A stretch of DNA of 64,000 nucleotides, from assembly GCA_039881145.1 (NCBI GenBank), contig JAYKKI010000023.1, forward strand, positions 6,052,501 to 6,116,500, in the 5' to 3' direction. Shown here piece after piece: positions 34,041 to 47,385 of the stretch (position 1 is its first letter; the number at the start of each line of letters is the position of its first letter). The notes beneath the pieces are model-generated. The model searched no databases and was not told where the DNA came from. It saw only the letters and a program-made list of their open reading frames with translations. The position numbers and the translations under genes were made by a program. The DNA is from Druceiella hillmani (Eukaryota > Arthropoda > Insecta > Lepidoptera > Hepialidae).

Positions 34041-37000
34041 ATCTTCATATTTAAGAAAATATTTAAATACAATAAACATTAAAGTGTCACTTTCATTTTA
34101 ATAGTTACGGTTTAAAAATTGGTGAATTCTATACTGATTGAATTTTCAGTGTAATCATTATTTAAATACTGTATATTTCGTTTTTGTGAAAATATTTTTA
34201 CTGCGCTTAAAACAAAAATAGCTGTTAAAACTATAATGCTGAAGGTACGCGTGCAAAAAAACAAACTTTCCAAGAAAATTAAAGGTTAGGTTCATAGAAA
34301 TGTACAGTACAAAACCGTTAATTATTTATTTGAGATGGTTGCAATTGACGGTTGATATAAATGTATTCTACCAGTATATAGGAAAAAAATAGTGACCGCA
34401 TCCATAGCTGGAATGGTAGTCGAATTTAACCAACGTTTTTGAGGTAGACACCTTCATGCTATTGTTCATCGCACATAACGAAATATCCTTCTTGTAATTT
34501 TAATAGACGATTCTGATTAAATCTATCATACGAAATCTGATTGTGTTTCCTTTTTTAAATTTCTTTACGATAAAGAAAGGATTCATCATAATGCATCAAA
34601 CCGCTTTAATTTGAATAAACCCAGCTAATAATATCCTAATCCACGTTGACATCAACTTATTATTTTCAGATGTAGAAAATATCGACACAAATTTTGAAAA
34701 ACTCAGACGTCCATTTTCTTATGGAATAGTTTAAAAATGTATTAGTTTTCAAGTACAATAGTTAAAAATGCTGTAGCACGGCACTAAATGGATAAAAAAT
34801 TTATAACCCATTCAGACTTAATTAGATTCGAAATTTTGGAATCCAAGAGGGATTTACCAAGTAAGTAATTTGTGAAAGTTTATTTCGCAGGAAAGGCATC
34901 TAGCATTAAGTTTTCTTCTGAAAAGATTTTACAGTAAAACAAGAGTACCAAGTAAAGTCCGCTAAAGAGAAGGTATCTAATATTCCATGAAATTAAAGTT
35001 ATCAAAGGATTTTAAGTTATTTTTCACGTTGGTTCTTCCGATATTTACTATTAAAGCGAATATTGGCCATTGTGGCCAATTGACATCCACTTTACCAGAG
35101 ATACTTTGTTTAACGTTGTTCTGCATACAATAGAAATCGTTACTAGAATTTTGCGCTAATGCCTACTTGGTATTATGAATTCTTACTCTTAAGATAAAAC
35201 GATGTAAAAATCCATTATAAACAACTTTACTATATTGGTTGACATTAATATATTAGATATTAACATTAAATAGAAATTGTATTTCAAAAGAAAAAGACTA
35301 GAGCACATCTTTCACACTTAACCTTCTACAGGTTCGGGATGTTGTAATAATAATTCGCACGTATGATACAGTATGAAACCTCTTCGTAGAATTAGTCAAC
35401 AAAATTGAGGAATACCGGACAAAGTATAAGAAACAAACTAAGTAAATTGCAAAAAAATAGTAAATTGCAACTTTATCGATTAAGAGAAACTGGAAAAGAA
35501 AGGAATGTTCCTAATTCCATGATACTTTCTTCCTTTGAATCAGAATATCACAATTTTTCGGCTCCATTTGCATTAATAGATGTCACAAAAGACATTAATG
35601 ACACATAATCAATAGAATACTGGAAAGAAAAGGCCAATTTCCATCTTGCCAATATAAGTAAAATACAATTTTAATCTCGACTTGAAATCAGGCATTAAAG
35701 CATTCTAAACTTCTTCTTCCGACTTTTGTGATATGTTACGCGATTAATTTAATAAACAAGTTAGCTCTTCTGTGTAAAAATCATTACTACACTAAGTCGC
35801 ACGTATTTTATTTTTTAAACAAGATACATTTCCTAACAGAATTCGGAAATGTCCCATGGCGGGGATAATTTTTGTTTTACAAAATAAGAGAAACATAGTG
35901 TTTAGTATGAATACTAAACAAAATTTTAAATTATAGAAGAATTATGAAACAAATTTAGGGGGAGTAAGTGTCTACCGACCCCAATAAAATTGTTAAAATA
36001 TGGAACCCCAAAAATATGGAATATGCCACATACCTTTGTAAGAACACATTTGAGCTTTAAAATGGGGCAAATAGATGTCAACAGTCTTAGGTAGCCACAT
36101 CAACTACATATAATATCCGATTAACTTAAAATTTTTCAATATAGAGTTAATCAATAAGTCGATTAGGGATGTGGCAATGTGTTTATTGACAATGGTAGTT
36201 TTGTGTTAAAGATTATTCAATACCTTTGTCATCTGATAAAATCATCTGATAACTCGCAGAGAATTAATAACATATGTGGTTTATGGACATTTTAAACTTA
36301 TTCTAATAGGACATAACCATACACAACTTTTTTTTTTAAATATTATAACTGCAGTATCACCATATCATTCAAACTCTATTAAAAGATGTTTATAATGTTC
36401 AGAATGAGATACTAAGTAAATTGCACATATTCACCTAAGAATATTTTTCAAGGTCAAATTGGGGAGGAAATAAAAAAGGTAAGTTCATTTTATTTATTAA
36501 AAATGTTATTATAAACTTACTTCATTTCTATTATGGACACTGCATGACTTTGCAGAAAATCGTGATTTGTAGAGGAAATTTGTATTCTTCACGATAACGT
36601 ATAGTGCAAAATTATATATGTTTGCCTTTTCTAAGTTCAAATTAGTTCAAATATTTAATGGGAATTTTATTGTACCGAAACTTAACAGAAATCAGATATT
36701 TAATTCATTACATTTATCTTTATGAGAAAAAATATGATAAAAACTTGTTAATATTTTAAAAAGTTAAATATAACAAACCTTGACATGAAAAACAATATAT
36801 TAGCCAAGTATACAACCATGCTTGTCGGCTAGAAATTCCAAAAAAGAAAGTTTATTTGCATCGGAATGATTTAGTTAGATATATTACTTAAAGTATATTA
36901 CTATTAAATATATATAACTCTTAAAGGTTTCTTTGTGCAGGAATTCGTGACTATATGATGCCAATATTCTATATATAAAGAAATCTATTACTGGGAATAT

Positions 37001-37339
37001 AATTATTCTACAGAATAATTCTATTAATTTATATTCGAATTCCCCTCGTGCTTCCATTAAATTATTCGAAGAGTTTCAAAGTCACATTTCTCGTTAACAT
37101 TCGATATAACCACATATGTAGGTGGAAGTTTGATTTAAATTGAACTGAAATGTCAGTCAATTAATATTATCTGGAAATTAAGTCTCATCTATTAGATTCA
37201 TATGAATTATCTCCCAAAATGACTAAGTGTTTTTATAATTGAGCCACGCAGTAAATTGACAAGTTATTTAAAAGCAACCGGAGCAGATATCCTGAAATAT
37301 TAATGTCTTTATTATGATCACGATAATTCATCATTTCAA
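34041..37339. other. AT-rich spacer without recognisable genes
   Basis: Short chance frames only. ATTGGCCA-TTG-TGGCCAAT at 35062-35080 is a small perfect inverted repeat. ATCTGATAA is duplicated at 36230-36252. Confidence 0.5.
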
Positions 37340-37500
37340 AAATTATTAAAAACCAGCCAAGTGCGAGTTGGATCCGCTCATGAAGTGTTCCGTAGCACCA
37401 AAAATATTTAACATATAAGTTTGTATTGCTCAAAGATACTGTAAAACCAACGTTATTGATTTGACCAACTATACACTTTAACTCATAACACACTTTGAAA
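37340..37500 (+). repeat. 5' fragment of the lepidopteran-type repeat
   Basis: GCCAAGTGCGAGTTGGATCC, then CTCATGAAGTGTTCCGTAGC, are diverged forms of this family's left end. CACCAAAAATATTTAA and ACATATAAGTTTGTATTGCT-CAAAGATACTGT parallel the copy at 37900-37990. Confidence 0.8.
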
Positions 37501-37849
37501 AATTAGAATATCCCAAAATCTATTATAAAAATTGTACATTTGTTTCAGTATCTTAATTAAATTGTGAAACAAATTTGTTAAAACGTTTTACATAATTAGG
37601 CAAGGAAGTCTTTATTTAAACTCAACTAATTTCAACTTGGCAAAAATTAATTTTATGAACTCCTTTCTTTTGGGAAAATTTATCTCTAAGATATAAACAT
37701 GCAAACAATATAAACGGGAATAACAATTATTCAAATTCGAATAAAACAACCAAGGAACAAAGAAACGTTCCTTCACGAACATTCGAACGAAATTTAAATC
37801 TGCATAATTTACATTATTTTTTAAATTTTTCGTCTGATAATTTCAGAAC

Positions 37850-38232
37850 TTAGTAAAACCACTTAGTAAAACCACTTAGTAAAACACCTAAGTACGAGAT
37901 TACAAAAGTTCGAAATTGCGCACGAAGGGTTCCGTCGCACCAAACAATATTAAATTCATACATTTGATTTCTCAAAGACACTGTGAAAGAAAAGTTCGGT
38001 GCGGTTGGTACCGAAAATACCCCATATCTTGAAAACTACAAAGCATATTTTGTTCACCTCTATTTTCGTGCTACCTTAATTTTTTCAGAATTTTCACACC
38101 TTCGTTGAAAAGTTAGAGGGGGGGGGGGCAAACTTTTTAAGAATTTATTAGCGCGTGTCTCACCAATATTGAATTAAGTAAAAAAGTTATTTTGGAACCT
38201 CTATATAATTTTTAAGACGTATATAACACACC
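37850..38232 (+). repeat. Lepidopteran-type repeat, left half (interrupted)
   Basis: Carries GCGCACGAAGGGTTCCGTCG at 37918, the CTCAAAGACACTGTGAAAG segment, and GTTAGAGGGGGGGGGGGCA at 38112 (11 Gs), all hallmarks I recall from this family. At its left edge CTTAGTAAAACCA is present in three tandem units (37851-37892). The right half resumes at 39060 after a LINE insertion. Confidence 0.8.
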
Positions 38233-39055
38233 TTTTATTTATTTATTTATTAACTTTTATATGTATTACATATGGTGAAATTATTGTTACATGAACAAAC
38301 TCTTCCAGTCAACCAAAACAATTTGTATTGAAATTTAGTTGGTAGACTGTAAGAGATTTTACAATGAAAATTCTTCATAGCACATTACACAAAAAAAATA
38401 CAAAAGTAAATTAAAAAAGAAAACAAAGTATTGACATGATTTGGGATGGAAAAGACAGGTAAGGGCAAGGACACAAAGGAAAAGGTTTCAGGATATGCAG
38501 GACTTTTTCACTCGATCTTTTGAAAATATTTAGAGACGTTATTTTCCTGATGTCAGGATCCAGGTGATTCCAAATTTTCGCTGCTTAGACAGTGAAGGAT
38601 TTTTCGTAAGTGGTAGAGGTATGTTTAGGAATAAGTAGGGTGAGTGAACTTTCAGATCGTAGCCCAAAGCCGTGAGCAGACAAATCTTTAAATTTACCAC
38701 TAAGAGAATTTGGGCTATGAGGGTTTTTTAATATGTTAAAAAGAAGTGTAAGTATGTGAAGTTGACGTCGATCATGGATCTTCTGCCATTTGAGAAGTGA
38801 CCTATATTCATAAATGTGATCATATTTTCTGAGGTCGAAGATATACCGGATGCATAAATTTTAAAGTCGTTCCAACTAGCACAAATATTCTTCTTTAAGA
38901 TCAGGATGGCACACATATCCATAATCAGTTAATGGTAATAAAAGTGTTTTAGAAAGGTTGATTTTCGTTTTAGTTGGTAGAAAATTTTGAAGACGTTTTA
39001 AACAGTGTATTCTGTTGAAAACACGACGACTAACATCATTTACTTGAGGACGCTA
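38233..39055 (-). mobile_element. Jockey/CR1-like non-LTR retrotransposon, 5'-truncated and dead
   Basis: On the minus strand the C-terminal part of a reverse-transcriptase ORF runs from about 39040 to 38460. In order it carries LPTKTKINLSKTLLLPLTDY, GYVCHPDL, LRKYDHIYEYRSLLKWQKI and RRQLHILTLLFNILKNP, then a segment ending IRKITSLNIFKRSSE. These match the thumb/C-terminal region typical of jockey-like elements. In-frame stops (for example after EEYLC and FTV) and a shift inactivate it. A ~220-bp 3' UTR follows and ends in a TAAA-repeat tail at 38252-38233. About 800 bp survive of what would be several kb, as expected of 5' truncation. The 3' UTR is the likely source of the SINE tail at 4.5 kb. 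Confidence 0.88.
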
Positions 39056-39059
39056 ATTA

Positions 39060-39355
39060 AAACCTTTTGGCACTGAATATATTTTTTATCCGTCAATTAC
39101 AAGTAGAGGATGCTACTTCTAATATAATTGTTGTTTCGCTTCTACTATTTCATTATATTCCACTATTTAATTATAGAGCTGTTCGTAGAAGACACCCACT
39201 ATTCAAATTTCATCAATATAGTACCAATAGACTCATATATATAGTACCAATAGAGGGTAAAATAGTTGTGATATGTGGACAGATAGATGAATAGACGGAG
39301 AGGGCATAATTATAAAGGGTCCGTTTTTGCTATTTGGCTACGGAACCCTAAAATA
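39060..39355 (+). repeat. Lepidopteran-type repeat, right half
   Basis: TTCAAATTTCATCAATATAG and TACCAATAGA precede GGACAGATAGATGAATAGACG. They are followed by GGGCATAATTATAAAGGGTC and CTACGGAACCCTAAAA, the family's right end. Together with 37850-38232 it makes one element split by the LINE. Its outer termini GGTTCCGT and ACGGAACC are mutually inverted. The 75-codon frame 39067-39294 is not a gene. Confidence 0.8.
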
Positions 39356-40370
39356 AGGCTTTCTAATTTTTATTCCATGTGTGCTATGCGTAAACTACAC
39401 GTATGCATTTATTATTTTCTTCCCTAAGTATTTATTTTCTTATGTGTTTTTTTTATAAATATTAAACAATTAGAGTTTTATTTTATATTTTCCATAATAA
39501 TTGCTCGCTGCAAAATATTTACCTTGTTTTTTTTTTCAATTATGTTTCCTCGCTACTAGACTCGTTAAAATCATATATCAGTATTGAAATATCACTGACC
39601 TTTTAAAATGTATTTGAATACTGCTATCAGCCTGTTCTGTTGCCACTAAGGAAATAAATGTAGAGGAAATGGGGGTTTGGTGCAAAAATGTGAAACAATT
39701 ATATTTTGTGTGCGAGATAATATTTGTTTCATTTTACTTGTCGATATTGTATAAGGATTCAAGTATATTTCATTAAATTTTAAGTTTCTTAAGAACTCCC
39801 ATAATACCGAAAATAATTTTTATTGTTTATATCATGCATATACAGAAAATAAATAAAGACAAAAATAGTCGACCATTGACTTCGCGATGTCACGACCAGA
39901 TATCTAGAAGATTCCTTAACACTAGACTCCTTAGAAATAATAATAATTTTTGAGTAAATGTAGTAAAAATAATAATTTTTGAGTCATTGTATTAAATAAA
40001 TTTATAGATGACAAACAAAGATATTAATGAAAGACAAAGAGAATTTAACACTTAGGAAGGTAAAGGTCGAAGATGATTCAGGTAAAATATTTTATGACTT
40101 TAAAGAACATTACAATGTAGAAAGACTATCTACAATCTGAAAAATTATATTCAATATTGTGCAGTGGCCGTTGAAATGCAATTATGCAGAAAAATCTTTA
40201 TATATGGAAAATACTTAAGTTTTCTACTTATCATAAATATTATTTTTCCCCCGCCAAATCGTAGAAAGTTGGACTGAAAGTTTAAGTCATTTGACCAGTA
40301 CTTATGTGTCCTAAAAAAATTAATAAAAGTTAAAAAAATATTTATAACATTTGAAATTTTATTAAATTGC
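39356..40370. other. AT-rich spacer without recognisable features
   Basis: No gene. AAATAATAATTTTTGAGT is duplicated at 39935-39985. Confidence 0.5.
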
Positions 40371-40565
40371 TAACTGTGCCTCCGACTTTGTTCGCGTGTA
40401 ATTATGAGAAGATTTTATTTATTTATCGCTTATATGTTACTCCTGGGTATTTACTAATACTACACCGAATTTTATTAAAAATCAGTCCAGTAGATTTTGG
40501 GTGATACCCATTTAAATTGACATACAGACAGACAAACATTCAAAAAAGATTTTCTGGTTTCTATT
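40371..40565 (+). repeat. Dispersed repeat with CAGTCCAGTAG / CAGACAGACAAAC tail
   Basis: GACTTTGTTCGCGTGTAATT, then AAAAATCAGTCCAGTAGATT, then ACATACAGACAGACAAACAT, are successive motifs of a repeat common in lepidopteran genomes as I recall it. It is diverged, and its exact ends are unclear. Confidence 0.7.
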
Positions 40566-41769
40566 ATCATCGTATATATCAAATCAATCACTTCTTTATA
40601 ACATTTTCCATGCATAGAATTCACACTATTGTAATTTTATTATATGTGTAGATTACGGACTGTTCAAATGCTAATCAACCTCACGAGTGACTCAACTATA
40701 TGCATACAAACTCGATTGGATACCGTTGCCCCAGTTCAGGTAATATTTTTTAGATTTAAGAAAAGACATATTTGTTTAATGTCAAGAAAAAATACCTCAA
40801 AATCTCTAATTTCAAAGTTACGTAGCCTAAATAAATTGGAAAATTGTATTGTCTACCACTATTGAAAATTTTCAGCTATTGTTTTAATAACCTTTATGTA
40901 ATCGAGTAATTAATAGCAATCTTATATCGTATAATATGTAACATTTATTTAATATAACTTCAGTTTTACTAATTTTGACAGAACTATTGAAAAATAAAGA
41001 ATTTTCCAGGAAAATCTCGTTAAATAATTTAAAAGATAAAACTACGTCATTAAAAAAATTAAAGCTATAAATGAATTTATTCGCCATCCACGATTTGATA
41101 ATACAGACAAAAATCAGCAATATAAAAAACAAAATATAAAAGGAATATACTTTTTTTAATTTTCAGCTTTTACCCATCATTGATAAAAACATAAAATGTA
41201 CTCTTTATTTCTTTATGAAACTACATATGAAATCTAACAGTTACACTTTATTTATTCTGTAAAATGTAAACTGCTCATACTCTGTGATTCGATTCGTATT
41301 TATGCCATATTTCATACCAGGGAGACCAGGAGAAATACTCAGCCGTCACCACGTGTAAGACATGTATGAAGTAACATATATTTTGCAATGACGTGCAGGG
41401 AGCTATGTTTTACTTTCCACTTACACAAAAGTAAACAAACTGGGTTAAGATACAAACAAATTACAAACAACCCACTTCTCGGTTATTTTTCTACAAAGTT
41501 ATATTACTGTAACTAAAATTACACTGATAATCATGGCTCTAAATCGCAATATAAACAAAACACAACGTGGGCAATTAACTCTAACAATTTTGTTAGAAAA
41601 AGAGACGAAATGAAGACGGGCATTTATATTTCTATCATATTAGTAAACAAACTTACATTATTTCATAGAAAACGTCATAGCCAAACTAACACTCCAATTC
41701 CCATCCGACCGAACTGTCATTAAGTACATTTGATTTTTACCATTAAGCACAAAAATCTTCCAACATTAA
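40566..41769. other. AT-rich spacer without recognisable features
   Basis: Short chance frames only (40644-40865 plus; 40884-41132 minus). Confidence 0.5.
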
Positions 41770-42130
41770 GCTTCAGATCAAAGTAAATCCGATCGCACCC
41801 GGACCGTCGCTGTGAAAAGACGGTCTTATTTAATGCGTGATACGCGCGAAAAGGAATTGTTTCTTGCTGTAGCTGTTTGATATTGAGCTCGAACGTCACC
41901 ACGCATACAGATCATCACTTGAAATATTATGTACTCCCAGATGTGACACCCAACGCACGCACTTCGCCCTTCACGGGCACTGCCCCGGGCTTTTTATTTA
42001 TGTGTTTGTTATTTTTTTCTTTCACCTTTAGGGGGCCGAAGTTTGAAGAGGGTATTGTGTGATTGAAGGAATAGTTGGTGAGATTGATTCGGGTCTCGCC
42101 GTGTAGAGAAGTTTGGCGGCGATTTGAATC
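41770..42130 (+). repeat. Module B block 1 (inverted partner in module A)
   Basis: Partner of 1905-2225 in opposite orientation. The less AT-rich composition, including CACGGGCACTGCCCCGGGC, is shared. Frames 41720-41902 (minus) and 41877-42062 (plus) are not conserved in the partner. Confidence 0.75.
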
Positions 42131-42400
42131 TTCGCTAAATTTTCGCTCATTATTTTATTTCTTTGGAAATAAAATACATTAAAAACACCGGCCTAATGTA
42201 TAATAAAATGAATAAAAGAATAAAAATATGTATAACTTACAATTAATTGTAACTGTAATTTTAAACCAAGGGATGTAAAATATTTTTATGTTTTTAATCA
42301 TTTCAATGGGCTGGTATTAATATTTATATGATTTCATACATTTTTTAATTTTTTCAGTATCTGCAATAGTTTAAAGTGTAAAATATGGGACATAAAGATA

Positions 42401-42402
<2 letters not shown>

Positions 42403-42463
<61 letters not shown>

Positions 42464-42475
42464 GTACATATATAG
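42403..42475. repeat. (TA)n microsatellite
   Basis: TA tract with single C interruptions. Confidence 0.95.
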
Positions 42476-42617
42476 CAGTTTTATTTATTTATTATATACG
42501 TACCGTATTTAATTATATACGCATCTTGATAATCATTCTTCGTCAACTTACTTCACTCTACATAGACCATTTTTGAAATTGAAGTGGTACACATGATTAT
42601 ACAAAAAAAATACAAAC

Positions 42618-42748
42618 ATGTCTAGGTAGATATAGTTGCTTAGGTTGAGATACTTCCTAAAGTAAAAGAAGTTATAAAGCAAATAGACATAGTCTATTAA
42701 GTAGATATAGTTCACTAGACCGACATAGTACCCTAGGTTGATAGAGGT
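42618..42748 (-). repeat. 18-bp minisatellite, inverted short array
   Basis: The reverse complement reads AACTATATCTACCTAGACAT and ACCTAGGGTACTATGTCGGT, the same unit as at 735-1490. Only about seven diverged units remain. Confidence 0.85.
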
Positions 42749-43289
42749 GTATAAGAAATAAAACGGTATAAAAGGCTGAAAAAATTATATTCTGTCTGAG
42801 CATTTGAACAGTGCTCACAAAAGTGAAACAAAATAGATTAGTATTCAAGGAATCTTCCAATTATTATTCACACTTAAATTACATATTTATAATTCATAAA
42901 TCAGTCCAGGCTATTAATATAAGGCCTGATGTCTAGATCGCAATTATCTCAGGAAGTAATATTAACACAAAATTCAAATTAATAGCAAGTAATAATCAGG
43001 TTTTTGTCTCCTCAAGTAATTAAAAGAAATTTCCAGCATTTAAAAAATTCTGGAATTTCCCCAAATTACCCTAAATTTTTTTATTTATATTTTGCTCAGT
43101 ATTGCAACAACAAAAATTGTATTTGTTTCTGTTTAAGCAGACGAATCGTGGCAATGCCGCCATAAATTCAAATTATGAATTACAAAATACGGCCTTCCCG
43201 ATCATAACATATGAATGCTAACCCTTATGTTCTGTACCAGCACTATGCATATCACACACCTATTTTCTTTAATTTCCCCGTTCAATATT

Positions 43290-43690
43290 TTAGGCATGCC
43301 CTATCGCTGCAAAATGCGTGACGATAACAGAATACAACTTCATACCGTCACCAAGTACGTCTACGTACACCCAAACATCGGAACATGAATATACTTTAGC
43401 TATCCAACAAGATGACTATACAACACTACTGTAGAAATTCAACATTCTTACCAGGTCCAAATATACAGATACAACTAGTCTAGAGCTTACATTAAATTAC
43501 ATCATTAGCATGTTAGCCTGCTGCAACTCACGAGGGACGATAGGATTGATGATCCTCAACCAACATATGTATCTGTCTCACAAACATAAGAAATGTGCAA
43601 TTGTCTACTGAGTGACAGAAATAAATTTGTCATACGTCATATTTTATTCATGGTGAGTAATAGCATATTTACATGGAAGCAGGCAAAATG
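43290..43690 (+). repeat. Module B block 2
   Basis: Direct-orientation partner of 3330-3800. ACGTCTACGTACACCCA, CAACACTACTGTAGAAATTC, GCTTACATTAAATTACATCA and TTGTCTACTGAGTGACAGAA lie in the same order. Confidence 0.75.
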
Positions 43691-44769
43691 CTTAGTAAAA
43701 ATTAGTCACGCGGATCATAAGCAGCTTTATGTGGTACAATAATACCTCAATATTTATTTCAATGTTCTGTTGCACGACTTATTTCATTTCGATTTTGTGA
43801 GATTAAATAATTTAGTATTTAATCCACAAATTATATACAAGAAATTGTAAATTCTACTCTGTTTACTACACACTACTGTCTTCTATTATATGTTTATATC
43901 TATATACTAAAATAAATACTTTGTATGTGGAATTCGTAGTTTCTTCATAATGTTCAAAACAAATGGAGGCCAAATTTCCGAAACATTATAAATTTATCTA
44001 AGAAATAATATTCCGCTGATGCTTAAAATTTAAGAAAAATTATTATCCCCCACTTTCATTCGATTACATTTAATGATATTGGGCGTCGCATTTTACACCT
44101 GATAATTATTAATAGCTGATCGACTAATTGTCGTCAATATGGCCTTTTAACAGAAGAGGCACAATACTACACAGTTAATAAATAGTTTATAAGTTATTTT
44201 TGCTATTATGAAAACGATGGATGGGTGGTGGAAGAAATTAATAAAAATGTACAACGTGACGTTACGTAATACCTGGCATGAAATATTGTAAATAAAATGC
44301 ATTGTAAACTCATTAGACTGCATAACATAAAATAAAGATACAATAATAAGGATATTTAAGAATTTAATTAAGTTGAATTGTATAATCATTTTTGTAACAC
44401 AATTCAGAGAATACTTAATACTGCTTATAAAACAAAACATTTTATGAAAATTTATAAGTACTAAATCTATTTATTTAAAGCCAACGGAAGAATAATAATA
44501 AGTCTATAATGTTTTATAAACCTTTATTACAAATTATAATAATATAATTTAATTATAACATGTATTTATAATAATTTTTAAAATACAAATTTATAATATT
44601 ATTGATAATAATATGAATTCAAAAGAAGCCATTACATTTTATTATGATAAAACTAGTCTCAACAATTCACTTTTGAAGTTATATAGTGTAGTTACATATT
44701 GACGTAGTAAACGTAACAAATAACCATAATAATTTAATCATGCATCAAAGATGTTGAAATACAATTTTT
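43691..44769. other. AT-rich spacer; extra sequence relative to module A
   Basis: No gene. The 97-codon minus frame 44147-44440 has the composition of AT-rich noncoding DNA. Confidence 0.5.
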
Positions 44770-45400
44770 GTTGAGATACCCTCCCGCGTATGGAGATCTA
44801 CATTTTTCACCACTGACACCTATCTGCAGCTATCGTCGTCCAAGAGATCACTGCCTTGTCACTATGGCGTCTCTCCAGCGGCGAGGCAGCCTGCGTAGCA
44901 ACTAGCTTCTCCGGTTCTCTGGTGCTCCGGTGCCAGCGCATAACACCCTTAATCAACTGACCCTCCTTTTATATTTATCTCATTTTCTCACGTATCTGGA
45001 TACGTTACTATTCATCGCGTCGTTACTTTAGTTTGCCTGCTAATTTTGCAGGATCGATGAGTATGATTCTTTCCCTGATACTAATATTTCGGTGGAGGTC
45101 ATGCAACTTGATATTAAGCATGCTACGTTCAGTAGAGTCAGAGCAATTTAAAATCAAAATGTATGTAAAATTATGACTCCTTTTCCTATCATATCTCATA
45201 CTAGTTTTTAACCGCCTGATATTTCGATTAAGACTGTGGAATCTATCCCTGCGCCAATTAATATGTCGCAAGGCCCTAGAAGGGCCAATAATATTAAACA
45301 CTTCACCGTGATCAATGAAAATATACAGCTTTTCTACTCTCGATCACACTTGAATAGTTAAAGCATAAGTCGCGCCATCTATGGATATGTCACATTACTA
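44770..45400 (-). other. GC-enriched insertion of unknown origin, possibly an LTR fragment
   Basis: This segment interrupts module B and has no partner in module A. It is strikingly GC-rich at 44780-44960. On the minus strand a 92-codon frame (45301-45023) is followed by AATATAAAAGG (about 44979) and GGTCAGTTGA (about 44963), a TATA box and initiator-like pair. The minus-strand end near 44772 reads TATCTCAACA. A coding remnant, a promoter pair and a ...CA end would suit a retroviral-type LTR. I could not find the other terminus, a primer-binding site or target duplication, and the 92-residue frame (rich in R, I, L and N) matches nothing I know. Confidence 0.35.
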
Positions 45401-46389
45401 AATTTTTATTATCAAATAAATACACAAGATTCATCCTTTAGAAATTACACTTTTCTCGTGTTGGAGAGCTATCCATATCTTAGTTTTAATAATGTAATAT
45501 GTCTACGAAGAGTTCATAATTGCTCTAGTCATTTAGGCGGCATTGGTTAACGAACATTCGACACTTAAACTCATTAATTGATTTATTGTAAACTTTTTAG
45601 ACTTAACCAGTAATGTAGCTTCCAAAAAAAAATGGCGGAGTATATTCTCCTCTTTTAGTCCAATGGTGATAAAATCCATATTTTGCTGTAAGACCATATA
45701 TTCCGTGAACAAGAATTTATTCTTTTAATTCAACATATATACCGCTTTTGAATCCATTACGTATATGGGGATAATCATTCACCTTTTTAAGAATTCGGAT
45801 AAACCTTTATTTACAAGTCTCTTTCCAGTTAAGGCACATTACTTAATTTAACTTCAATTATTTAGGTCTATATTTAATTATAGACTAATTAATTATATTT
45901 ACATTAACGCCGAGATTTCACCAAAATGTTTCCTCCAATTGAATCGGTCTTCTTTTCTCTCTTATATATTTTGAATGTGAGAAATAAGAATGGTTACAAT
46001 AAAAAATAAAATTGAACCAAATTTTCTGAAAATTTTGAACACTTCTAACAAAAAACAAACAAATTTAGTGGTTTTCATAGTCATAAAAGTAAAAATAAAC
46101 CTGATATTATCTGCTTTACTTGTCTAAACAAGAAAGCTGAGGATCGTGAGGGATAAGACCTATTAGAGGAAGTGTATCTAGATAAACGCTTTATCAGCCT
46201 ACACATTTTAGTAACGCAGTAGAAGTTACGGTTTATTTAAGTGAATTTTCAAATATTAGTATATATATATATACAATTTTTCAGTACCAATCGACGCTAC
46301 AGAATGCACTTCGCCATAGTTTATTTCAAGTTTTTATAGCGATTCTACTGCTGTTATTGTGATAGTAATTTTTAATAGTAATGTAATCA
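45401..46389. other. AT-rich spacer without recognisable features
   Basis: No gene or repeat match was seen. Confidence 0.5.
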
Positions 46390-47385
46390 TTTTATTATAA
46401 TATTATTGACCCTTTCAATAAATAATATAGTGTGTAAAATCGCGTAACGCAACTACTTCGCCAATGACCCAGAAGTCAAACATATACCTTAAATGACAAT
46501 TAAAATATGTTCATAAATTCATGCGGCAAGAATCGTCATTTAGACAACTCCGATCGCCTAATTTTAACTTCACCCAGAGTTGCGCAAAAATAAAGTTATT
46601 TTCTATCCCGTAACCGTCTTGAAAAGTCTCGGGCGACGTCACCGGGGGAGTTGTTGGCCCAATATCCAATTTAACGATCACAATTTTTAGATCGCTCACC
46701 CTTTCTTATTGCATCGTTGGGAGTTTAGTTTGAGGCGTGCGTCATTTTGGTTGCAGTTTGAAGGGATATTGTTGTTGTTATTGGCATGTTGTTTGAGAGA
46801 TAGTCAGTTCGAGACGTAGCGATGTTTAAAAGTGGAGGCTGTAAAAAATTACTAAAATTAAAACCGTGAATCAATATCCATAATAAAAATTATTTTACCA
46901 AAATAATTGAAATTAAATATTGAAACATTTTAAAAATCAATATTTGAAAAAAGGAACTATCAGCAAAAAAACAATCATCTTAAGATTTGTTGCACTATTT
47001 GCCTATCTGATAATTTTTTTCACAATTACATTTAGAAATACTTGAAAGGACACCGGAGCAGAGGCAAACTTATTCAAACCTGTGGGAGGTTCAAGATGCA
47101 GAGATAAACTGGGAACTCGTTAAAAATTTTGCGTAAAAACGTGTGCAATGAAAAAGCTTTGTGGAAGCCCTAAGCGACGGTATAAATTAAACGACTTGAT
47201 ATAAAATAATTTTTTAAATAATAATAATATTTGATGTATCTACATAATATAATTCGCCATTTTAATGAGTAAATTTACTCATTACTCACTTTTTTACGAT
47301 AATATTTTATGTAAGTAATTTTCAAACACCTCTTTTAATTTATTTGTACATGTAATTTGCTTTGTTAAACGTTTTGTAAACAACT
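46390..47385 (+). repeat. Module B block 3
   Basis: Partner of 4850-5950. Conservation is strongest at 46550-46780. The frame called by eye in module A does not survive here. Confidence 0.75.

Noticed and set aside
45023..45301. 92-codon minus-strand frame as a host gene
   Set aside because: No recognisable domain, and it sits in a module-specific insertion. I kept it only as part of a possible retroelement fragment.
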